From Galbibacter pacificus (GTDB lineage Bacteria; Bacteroidota; Bacteroidia; Flavobacteriales; Flavobacteriaceae), in contig NZ_JAQSVC010000001.1 of NCBI RefSeq assembly GCF_029603165.1, positions 372,001 to 436,000 of the forward strand: a stretch of DNA of 64,000 nt, read 5' to 3'. The notes below the pieces were generated by a model that was given only the letters and a program-made list of their open reading frames with translations, did no database searches and was not told the origin of the DNA. The translations under genes and the position numbers were made by a program. This document shows, piece by piece, positions 35,757 through 42,449 of this stretch; the stretch's first letter is position 1, and every line of letters begins with the position of its first letter.

Positions 35757-37163
35757 TTATGATGATTTCGTAGGATTTTTAGGAAATAGAGACTTCTCGA
35801 TTTCCTCCAAGCTCTTATTTTTAGTTTCTGGAAGTCGGAAGTAAACAAACATAAAGCCCAAAACACATATGAATCCATAAACCCAAAAGGTGCCTGAGGC
35901 CCCTAAGTTTTTATTTAGAAGGGGAAATGTTTGTACCAATAAAGCAGATGCTATCCAGAGCGAAAAGGTTGAAATGGCCATTGCGGTACCTCGAAACCTA
36001 TTTGGGAAAATTTCGGAAATGATAACCCAGGTTACCGGTGCTATCGAAACAGCATATGCGGCAATAGCAAGTAATACCAATATGAGCATAGGCCATCCCG
36101 AAACCTGTAAAGCGTACATTGAACCTATTCCCAGATAGACAAGAGAAAGACTGCCAGCACCATATAACATTAATTTTTTTCGCCCGATTTTATCAATGCT
36201 AAGCATGGCAATTACAGTGAAAACCAAATTAATACTTCCTGTAATTACAATATTCATAAATAAGTCGTTCATGTTGTACCCCGCAGCAGTAAAAATTTCT
36301 TGTGCATAATTGAATATGATGTTAATTCCGCACCATTGTTGAAAAACGGCGAGGATAATACCTATGGATAAAATGGTTGAAGATCTTTTTGAAAAGATTT
36401 CTTTAAAGCTGACTTCTGGTTTATTACCATTTAATGTGTCTTCTACTTTTTCACTTTCTAAATCTGCATAAGTTCTTCCGCCAACTTTAGTCAGGATGCT
36501 TTTCGCCTTGTCACTTTTTCCTTTTTTTATTAAAAACCTGGGGCTCTCTGGTACAAAAAACATTAGTATAAAAAATAGGCAAGCGGGGATTAATTCGCTC
36601 CAAAACATCCATCGCCATCCAGTTTGGCCATTCCATGAGTGTGAAATTTGTATTTGCGAAAATTCCTCAGGGATAGATTCAGAAATCAGCATATTGGTTA
36701 TTTGTGCAGCTAGAATCCCGATAACAATGGTAAGTTGGTTTATAGAGACAAACATGCCCCGGGTTTTTGGTGGTGTAACTTCAGCAATAAACATAGGCGA
36801 AAGGGTAGAAGCCATACCAATTCCCACACCGCCAATAATACGGTAGATAATAAAGTAATTAAAATGTACAGCGGCTCCAGAGCCATAGGCAGAAATGGTG
36901 AAGAAAAGGGCCGACATTATTAGTAAGCGTTTTCTTCCAAATCGATCCGCTAGAAAACCGGCAAGTGCAGCACCAATAATGCAGCCAATAAGTGCACTGC
37001 TAATAGCCCAGCCTTGGAGGGAAGGGGTATTTGATATGTTAAAATATAATTCATAAAAGGGTTTAGCTCCGCCAATTACAACCCAATCGTAACCAAACAA
37101 GAGCCCTCCAAGGGCAGCCACAAGGCAGATGAAGAGCAAAAATGTATAATTGTAGTTTTTCAT
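35757..37163 (-). CDS. Sugar-porter family MFS transporter (XylE-like)
   Basis: 468-residue inner-membrane monosaccharide/H+ symporter with 12 predicted helices. Sugar-porter signatures: GGLLFGYDWVVIGGA in helix 1, LADRFGRKRLL, RIIGGVGIGMASTLSPMFIAEVTPPKTRG, PESPRFLIKKGKSDKAKSIL at the middle loop, QQWCGINIIFNYAQEIF in helix 7, DKIGRKKLMLYG and the C-terminal RLPETKNKSLEEIE (PETKG variant). It resembles D-xylose and glucose transporters; the sugar is not fixed. First gene of a minus-strand operon with DUF5107-TPR, preceded by a tandem operator at 37215-37242. Confidence 0.92.
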   Translation of the reverse strand: MKNYNYTFLLFICLVAALGGLLFGYDWVVIGGAKPFYELYFNISNTPSLQGWAISSALIGCIIGAALAGFLADRFGRKRLLIMSALFFTISAYGSGAAVHFNYFIIYRIIGGVGIGMASTLSPMFIAEVTPPKTRGMFVSINQLTIVIGILAAQITNMLISESIPEEFSQIQISHSWNGQTGWRWMFWSELIPACLFFILMFFVPESPRFLIKKGKSDKAKSILTKVGGRTYADLESEKVEDTLNGNKPEVSFKEIFSKRSSTILSIGIILAVFQQWCGINIIFNYAQEIFTAAGYNMNDLFMNIVITGSINLVFTVIAMLSIDKIGRKKLMLYGAGSLSLVYLGIGSMYALQVSGWPMLILVLLAIAAYAVSIAPVTWVIISEIFPNRFRGTAMAISTFSLWIASALLVQTFPLLNKNLGASGTFWVYGFICVLGFMFVYFRLPETKNKSLEEIEKSLFPKNPTKSS

Positions 37164-37214
37164 AACGCTTTAGATGCTTATGATGTAAAACTACTATATA
37201 CGAAATCGTTTTCT

Positions 37215-37242
37215 ATGGATATTATCTTTAATAAAATGGACT
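37215..37242 (-). promoter_or_regulatory. Tandem AraC-type operator before the MFS/DUF5107 operon
   Basis: On the minus strand AGTCCAT and ATATCCAT place TCCAT twice, 21 bases apart, with TTTATTAAAG between. The same layout occurs at 38209-38236 before galM. It lies 52 bases upstream of the MFS start. Confidence 0.6.
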
Positions 37243-37287
37243 ATTCTATTATTTATCACTTAAATAAAGAGACTAAATTATAATAAT

Positions 37288-38190
37288 TTAATGTTGGTAA
37301 TCTTTTCTGTATTTCAGGGGTGACATATTCATTGTTTTTTTAAACAATCTTGAGAAGTATAGTGGGTCGCTAAATCCCAGAGAAAAGCATATTTCTTTTA
37401 TGCTCAATGAGGAAAAACTCAAATATTGACAAGCTTTTTGAACCTTTAATTGATTAAAATAGTGTATGGGAGAATAACCGGTTTCTTTTTTAAAAAGCGA
37501 AAAATAGTGTGATGGGGAGTAGTTGTGCTGCTTGGCAATATCGCTTACTTTTAGGGGGCTTTCTATGTTTGCTTTCATGTACTCTATAGAAGCTTGGATT
37601 GTATTGTTTTCTGAGAAGCGTTTACCAACTCCAATAAAAAACTCCTCGTATAAAAATGAATTTAATAATTGCCATAAGCTTATGTTGGTATATTCTATAT
37701 TTTGAATACTAAATCCATCTTCCAATACATCAATGAGATTATCAAAAAGACTAATTCTTCTTTCTTCTAAAATGATAGAATTTGCTTTGTTTTTTCCGGA
37801 CTCTAAAAATTTTTGATACAGGAATCCGGCAGTATTACCTGTAAAATGCAACCAATAAATACTCCATGGATGTACAGTTGAAGCATAATATTTGTGAGGG
37901 ATGTCAGGGGGGATAATATAATAAGTGTTGGGGGACAAGGAAATTTTCTTTTTATTAATATGGACAAAACCCTGACCATCTCTGCAATAAATTAGAATGT
38001 ATTGTTTGCTGCCCTTTGCCCGTTGTAAAAAGTGATTGCTTGCGTTTGGAAAAAAACCAATATCCGTGAAATACAAGGTCTTAATTAGCGGATTTTTTTT
38101 AATATTGTTTGTAATTTTTTTGGGAAGGACAATCATTCTTTGACCTATAAAGCCATCGTGTATTTTTTCGTTTTTTGTCATGCCATTCAA
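37288..38190 (-). CDS. AraC-family regulator with cupin sensor domain
   Basis: 300-residue transcription factor. N-terminal cupin-like AraC-binding domain (about 35-180; YILIYCRDGQGFVHINKKKISL, YYIIPPDIPHKYYAS, HPWSIYWLHFTG), C-terminal double helix-turn-helix (about 200-300; LKVSDIAKQHNYSPSHYFSLFKKETG and SIKEICFSLGFSDPLYFSRLFKK, ending SPLKYRKDY). The architecture matches arabinose/rhamnose/xylose-type activators. It lies between the MFS/DUF5107 operon and the divergent galM, and matching tandem repeats stand before both, so it probably activates both units in response to a sugar. An internal ATG three codons in is an alternative start. Confidence 0.9.
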   Translation of the reverse strand: MNGMTKNEKIHDGFIGQRMIVLPKKITNNIKKNPLIKTLYFTDIGFFPNASNHFLQRAKGSKQYILIYCRDGQGFVHINKKKISLSPNTYYIIPPDIPHKYYASTVHPWSIYWLHFTGNTAGFLYQKFLESGKNKANSIILEERRISLFDNLIDVLEDGFSIQNIEYTNISLWQLLNSFLYEEFFIGVGKRFSENNTIQASIEYMKANIESPLKVSDIAKQHNYSPSHYFSLFKKETGYSPIHYFNQLKVQKACQYLSFSSLSIKEICFSLGFSDPLYFSRLFKKTMNMSPLKYRKDYQH

Positions 38191-38208
38191 CTGCTATAAG
38201 TGTAATTT

Positions 38209-38236
38209 AGTCCATGTTATTAAAAGCAAAGTCCAT
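38209..38236 (+). promoter_or_regulatory. Tandem AraC-type operator before galM
   Basis: AGTCCAT at 38209 and again at 38230, offset 21 bases, with TTATTAAA between, the same pattern as the site before the MFS operon. A -7 box follows 22 bases downstream. Confidence 0.65.
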
Positions 38237-38257
38237 TGTATATAGCAGGTATCCCGC

Positions 38258-38265
38258 TATTTTTG
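38258..38265 (+). promoter_or_regulatory. -7 box of galM
   Basis: TATTTTTG fits TAnnTTTG. It is placed just downstream of the tandem operator, as expected for an AraC-activated promoter. Confidence 0.5.
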
Positions 38266-38320
38266 ATTGTGTTTATCTAATGCCTAAAGATAGGTATATT
38301 GTTAATTATGATGTATATAA

Positions 38321-39346
38321 ATGAATAATAAATGGAATAAGAGTTATTTTGGGAAACATAACAACCAAACTGTCTATCTTTTTAAATATAAAGATAATAA
38401 TGGCTCCTATGTCGAAATTACAAATTACGGAGCCATAATAAAATCCATATATGTTCCTGATAATAAAGGGGGCTTGAAAAACGTTGTTTTGGGATTTTCA
38501 ACTTTACAAGGGTACCAGGATGATACTTGTTATATAGGCGCTACCATAGGTAGGTTTGCCAACCGAATAAAAAATGCATCTTTTACATATAATAATGAGG
38601 ATATAAATTTAGAGGCAAATGACGGGCTTCATCAAAATCATGGCGGTAAAGATGGATTTAACTCTAAAATCTTTGATTATGAAATTAAAGGTCAATTACT
38701 TGTTCTATCATTAAAGTCTGCTAGCGGAGAAAGTGGTTTTCCGGGGGATGTTCAATTTGAAGTGCATTATAAATGGGATACGCTATATAACTTGTCGATT
38801 TGTTATTTTGCCAGGGCAACAAAGGTTACCCCCTTGAATTTTACAAATCATTGTTATTTCAATTTGACCGGCAGTATGTCGAAAATTTGGGATCATTTCT
38901 TAAAAATAGATGCTACTGAAATGTTGGATACGGACTCAGAATTTATTCCCAATGGAAAAATTATTTCTTCAAATTACCCCGTAAATCACAAAAGTCTTGG
39001 AGAAAACCTACAAGCAATAGGCCGCGGAATGAATAGCTATTTCATTAGGTCGCAGAAGAGTCAAGATCAGAAAGACAAAATACCAATCTGTTCTTTGTAT
39101 GAGCCTCATGTTGGGATACGACTGGATGTTTACACATCATATCCTGGTGTACAGATATATACAGGAGATTTTTTAAATGGAAATTATAATAAGAACCAAT
39201 CATTTCAGCCTTTTCAGGGAATTTGTCTGGAGTGTCAGTTTTATCCTGATAGCCCTAATCATGAACATTTTTCAGATACCTTTCTAATTCCCGGTAAAAT
39301 ATATCGACAAGAAATTATATATTCTTTTGAGACTATTTCGGGGTAG
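38321..39346 (+). CDS. galM: Aldose 1-epimerase (galactose mutarotase)
   Basis: Interconverts alpha and beta anomers of aldohexoses or pentoses, preparing imported sugar for kinases or isomerases. 341 residues, no signal peptide, so cytoplasmic. Signatures: YVEITNYGAIIKSIYVPD, YIGATIGRFANRIKNASF, LEANDGLHQNHGGKDGFNS (conserved HGG), the active-site His in NFTNHCYFNLTG, and the catalytic Glu in FQGICLECQFYPDSPNH. Length is normal for the family. It is transcribed divergently from the AraC regulator and shares the operator pattern of the MFS/DUF5107 operon, so it likely serves the same sugar. Confidence 0.93.
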   Translation: MNNKWNKSYFGKHNNQTVYLFKYKDNNGSYVEITNYGAIIKSIYVPDNKGGLKNVVLGFSTLQGYQDDTCYIGATIGRFANRIKNASFTYNNEDINLEANDGLHQNHGGKDGFNSKIFDYEIKGQLLVLSLKSASGESGFPGDVQFEVHYKWDTLYNLSICYFARATKVTPLNFTNHCYFNLTGSMSKIWDHFLKIDATEMLDTDSEFIPNGKIISSNYPVNHKSLGENLQAIGRGMNSYFIRSQKSQDQKDKIPICSLYEPHVGIRLDVYTSYPGVQIYTGDFLNGNYNKNQSFQPFQGICLECQFYPDSPNHEHFSDTFLIPGKIYRQEIIYSFETISG

Positions 39347-39366
39347 ATAAAAAGCAAAAAAACACC

Positions 39367-39382
39367 AAAATAGCGCTATTTT
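39367..39382. repeat. 16-base perfect palindrome after galM
   Basis: AAAATAGCGCTATTTT, 20 bases after the galM stop. It could be the stem of a weak terminator or a protein-binding dyad. The rest of the 257-base gap to the next gene shows nothing definite. Confidence 0.35.
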
Positions 39383-39603
39383 ATTGATGCGACTATTTCC
39401 AATTTTAACTCTTGATAATCATGTATTGTCTATTTATGTAATGTAGTAGTGCCAGTTTCATTAAAGGAGTTGAGTATCCGATTAAAAACAATAATTCCAT
39501 ATACGTGAAGATGAGTCAATTACAAGCTATGGTATTACTGATGTTCGTTTTTGATCTTGATAAACGGGCTGATTCTTTAATGAACTATCTAATCGTATTT
39601 TGA

Positions 39604-40356
39604 TTAATTATCATAGAACCATACATTTCCATAAATATAATTTTTCATTAAAAAATCTTCAGAAAATCCAACGTTTTTATAGATGTTCTTACCCATGGAT
39701 GAAGCTTGCAGTGTTGCTAAATTTTTCTTACCATCAATGGCCTGGTTGAGGAGCTTTAAGATTACTTCTTCAGCAAGGCCTTGTTTTCTATATGTGGGAA
39801 TGATACCCATTCCATGAATTCCTATAACAGTACCTGTTTCGTATGTAATAGCTGTACCTATGGGTTCCGTGTCAAGATAGACCAAATAATAATTAATTTG
39901 TTTTTTTGTATGAAGAATGGTGGCTGCTGAAATAACATACCCAAAACTTTGCGGATATATGTTCTCCCAAATAGCTGCTTCTTTGTCCGTAACGATTTTT
40001 TTTAGCTGCACCCGTTTTTGATGTTCAAATTTCATCTTTAATTCAAGGGACATTCCTATTTGTTCGGATTTTACAAGAAACCCTCTTTTTTCAAAGAGCT
40101 CAAATGCATCACTCTTAAAATCATCCCAATAGCTAATGCTCAATACATGGTTGGAATGCTTTATTACTTGAGATATTTCTTCTATACTATCATAGTCGGC
40201 CAATCTGTTGAGCCAAATTCGGTTTGGCCACTGTGCGCCCCGTATAAGGCTGTGACTAAATCTTTTTTCTTCGGTATATTGTCCTGAAGCAGCCCCGGCT
40301 ATTTGCCATAGAGAAGTTAAATTGTGTATGTTTTCAGTTAAATTTTTCATTTTCAT
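39604..40356 (-). CDS. GNAT family N-acetyltransferase
   Basis: 250-residue two-part protein. The C-terminal half carries a GNAT domain with acetyl-CoA motif A VIGIHGMGIIPTYRKQGLAEEVILKLL (R-K-Q-G-L-A loop) and a closing LQASSMGKNIYKNVGFSED. The N-terminal ~120 residues are related to nothing I can name but contain a FELFEKRGF turn, so it may be a degenerate first GNAT repeat. Cytoplasmic, substrate unknown. It begins one base after the DMT transporter stop, on the same strand, and is the last gene of this minus-strand run. Confidence 0.8.
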   Translation of the reverse strand: MKMKNLTENIHNLTSLWQIAGAASGQYTEEKRFSHSLIRGAQWPNRIWLNRLADYDSIEEISQVIKHSNHVLSISYWDDFKSDAFELFEKRGFLVKSEQIGMSLELKMKFEHQKRVQLKKIVTDKEAAIWENIYPQSFGYVISAATILHTKKQINYYLVYLDTEPIGTAITYETGTVIGIHGMGIIPTYRKQGLAEEVILKLLNQAIDGKKNLATLQASSMGKNIYKNVGFSEDFLMKNYIYGNVWFYDN

Positions 40357-40357
40357 G

Positions 40358-40807
40358 CTATTTTGAAGTTATCAATAGTATTCCCAATATCATTGCTGCC
40401 ATTCCCGTTAATCTTTTTGTAGTGATGGGTTCAACTGGTAAATTTAGCCAGCCAAAATGCCCGGCAATAATTGAAAAAATAAGCTGGCCGCACAGTCCTA
40501 AAGCCATCATTTTGGCGATGCCAATTTTTGGTATGGCAAAATAGTATAGTGTAATTCCGGTAACGCTAAAAAGGCCTCCAACAAACCATAAGTAGCACGG
40601 CACTTGCTTTGCTGTATGTATGCTGATATTATCTTTAGAAAATAGTAAAACAAAAACAATGGCAAATATTGCCCCGCTGGAATAGGTTGAAATCGATGCC
40701 AAAATGGGCTTTTTAACTAGGGTTCCTAACTGTGCGCTATATGCAGATTGTACCGCCAAGCATATTCCACCAAAAAAGGCAATTATTGTTGTATAATATT
40801 GGTTCAT
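40358..40807 (-). CDS. DMT-superfamily membrane protein (DUF606/YdcZ type)
   Basis: 149-residue inner-membrane protein with five predicted helices, starting IIAFFGGICLAVQSAYSAQLG and containing LASISTYSSGAIFAIVFVLLF, WFVGGLFSVTGITLYYFAIPKIG, and ALGLCGQLIFSIIAGHFGWL. This is the half-size YdcZ/DUF606 branch of the drug/metabolite transporter superfamily, which normally acts as a dimer. The transported compound is unknown. It sits between the dienelactone hydrolase and GNAT genes. Confidence 0.82.
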   Translation of the reverse strand: MNQYYTTIIAFFGGICLAVQSAYSAQLGTLVKKPILASISTYSSGAIFAIVFVLLFSKDNISIHTAKQVPCYLWFVGGLFSVTGITLYYFAIPKIGIAKMMALGLCGQLIFSIIAGHFGWLNLPVEPITTKRLTGMAAMILGILLITSK

Positions 40808-40826
40808 AGCAGTTGCTTTATAAAAG

Positions 40827-41525
40827 TTATTTCAATATCTCAGCCAAAAATTGAAGTGCATGTTCCCATGCACGATTAGCCATGACTTTGTTGTAATCGG
40901 AAGATTTTGGATTGGTAAAAGTATGTTTGCTGTTCCCATATGTAATCAGTTGCCAATCGGCATTGCTTTCCTTCATTTCCAGGATTGAGTTCTCATAATC
41001 TTCTTTTGTAACTGTATGGTCATCTGCTGGGTGTTGTATTAAAACTTTGGCATCAAAAGCATCATTATTCCGTCTTGGGTCTTTGTAAAGCGAACCGTGG
41101 ATGCAGATAATTCCGACAACGGGAAGTTTTCCCCGGGCAGCCTCCAGGGCTCCGGTTCCTCCGAAACAATATCCCATGACTGCTATTTTGTGTGGATTGG
41201 CTCCGGCTTTGATTAATTCGGTTAGCGCTACTGAAATCCGTTTTTGATAATGCTCAAAATGTTGTTTGTACCATTTTGAAGTTTTTGAAGCTTCTTCACT
41301 GTCTTCAGGAATGTTTCCTTCCCCATAAATATCGGCTATAAAAGCCATATAGCCTTCGGCCTGCAAATTTAAGGCCGCATTTTTTGCTTCGTCATCAATA
41401 CCCAACCATGCTGGCAATATTAAGATTGCGGGAAGATCTTTTCCTTTATTGGAAGTGATGAATCCATTTAATTTATCATCTTGGCATTTGTAGGAGATTG
41501 GCAGTAATTGTTGTGCAGGTCTCAT
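40827..41525 (-). CDS. Dienelactone hydrolase family protein
   Basis: 232-residue alpha/beta hydrolase, cytoplasmic. The nucleophile elbow is VMGYCFGGTGALEAA with Cys as nucleophile, as in dienelactone hydrolase rather than Ser esterases; ILPAWLGIDDEAKNAALNLQAEGYMAFIADIYG is the usual N-terminal part, HPADDHTV carries the acid, and YGNSKHTFTNP the catalytic His. True substrate is uncertain, as most members of the family are not dienelactone-specific. It has its own -7 box upstream (41548-41555), near the Crp-like regulator gene. Confidence 0.87.
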   Translation of the reverse strand: MRPAQQLLPISYKCQDDKLNGFITSNKGKDLPAILILPAWLGIDDEAKNAALNLQAEGYMAFIADIYGEGNIPEDSEEASKTSKWYKQHFEHYQKRISVALTELIKAGANPHKIAVMGYCFGGTGALEAARGKLPVVGIICIHGSLYKDPRRNNDAFDAKVLIQHPADDHTVTKEDYENSILEMKESNADWQLITYGNSKHTFTNPKSSDYNKVMANRAWEHALQFLAEILK

Positions 41526-41547
41526 ATCTTTTCTGTTTTCTACAAAA

Positions 41548-41555
41548 CAAAAGTA
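41548..41555 (-). promoter_or_regulatory. -7 box of the dienelactone hydrolase gene
   Basis: Minus-strand TACTTTTG, 22 bases before the ATG; matches TAnnTTTG and is identical to the box before the QorB-like gene. Confidence 0.5.
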
Positions 41556-41597
41556 TGGGCTTTACATTGTTCGACTCTTTACATATGTTGAGTGGAC

Positions 41598-42197
41598 CTA
41601 TTTTTCTTTCAATTTTTTACGGATCCGGCTCAATTGCGTGGGTGTGATTCCAAGGTTTGAAGCAATGTGCTGTAATGGAATCCGTTTATCGATATCCGGA
41701 TATTTATTTAAAAGTTTTTCATATCGGGTGCTTGCATCTTGCATAACGATAGAAATTTCCCTTTGCTCTTTTTCAATAACCCAATTCTTTTCCAGGTAAG
41801 CAATGTAAAAATTTTTTAGTTCCTCGTTGGAATAAATCAACTTTTTATATTGTTGGTGGTTAAGGCATAACACGGAGGTGTCTTCAATGGCCTGTAATGT
41901 AAATTCGGACGGGGTATTTAATAGAGCTGAAACAGTAGAGCCCGCAAAATGATCTTCCATGAAGATATTTTTATTATAGGTGTTTCCGTGGGCATCGGTA
42001 AAATATGCAATTAGGGCGCCATTATGAATGTAGTATAATTTTTTGGATACCTGACCCATAGAAAGCAGCACTTCGTTTCTTTCTAATTTCTGAAATTCGG
42101 CTATGTTCGCAACTAGTTGAAATGCTTCATTTGAAATGGGGCAATAGCTCAATATAAACGTCTTCAATTTAGATAAAATTTTTTCTTCTTCAGGCAT
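41598..42197 (-). CDS. Crp/Fnr-family transcriptional regulator
   Basis: 199-residue regulator with a cyclic-nucleotide-binding-like beta barrel (about 20-130; LERNEVLLSMGQVSKKLYYIHNGALIAYF) and a C-terminal winged helix (about 145-195; RIPLQHIASNLGITPTQLSRIRKKL). The phosphate-binding cassette typical of true cAMP sensors is not recognisable and there are no clustered Cys for an iron-sulfur cluster, so the ligand is unknown. It is upstream of and co-oriented with the dienelactone hydrolase gene, which it may control. Confidence 0.88.
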   Translation of the reverse strand: MPEEEKILSKLKTFILSYCPISNEAFQLVANIAEFQKLERNEVLLSMGQVSKKLYYIHNGALIAYFTDAHGNTYNKNIFMEDHFAGSTVSALLNTPSEFTLQAIEDTSVLCLNHQQYKKLIYSNEELKNFYIAYLEKNWVIEKEQREISIVMQDASTRYEKLLNKYPDIDKRIPLQHIASNLGITPTQLSRIRKKLKEK

Positions 42198-42244
42198 ATG
42201 TTTACATTTATTTGTGCGGGGTTAATTTTTCTTCGTGTTGTATA

Positions 42245-42252
42245 CAAATTTA
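42245..42252 (-). promoter_or_regulatory. -7 box of the Crp-like gene
   Basis: Minus-strand TAAATTTG fits TAnnTTTG, 47 bases before the ATG. Confidence 0.4.
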
Positions 42253-42414
42253 TTCTTTATTTAGATGGGTTTTATGATATAACCCAACGTAAAACACAAA
42301 AAAATTACGATCTCCCTTTAAGTTAGTATTGTGGGATGATTAAAAAACCATAGCAGCAGCCGTTATATAAAATTTAATGAAACATGCTCCATTAATTTAT
42401 TTTAATAATTACAT

Positions 42415-42422
42415 TATGTTTG
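42415..42422 (+). promoter_or_regulatory. -7 box of the fructan hybrid sensor gene
   Basis: TATGTTTG fits TAnnTTTG. It overlaps the possible TTG start at 42420, so translation should begin at the ATG at 42450, 27 bases downstream. Confidence 0.55.
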
Positions 42423-42449
42423 GTTAACTTGGGCTATTATTGCATTATC

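Noticed and set aside
39505-39603. Small open frame (about 30 codons) after galM
   Set aside because: No conserved features and no promoter; likely chance in AT-rich DNA.
42420-42449. TTG start adding ten residues to the fructan hybrid sensor
   Set aside because: A consensus -7 box (42415-42422) overlaps it, and the signal-anchor sequence begins properly at the ATG at 42450.
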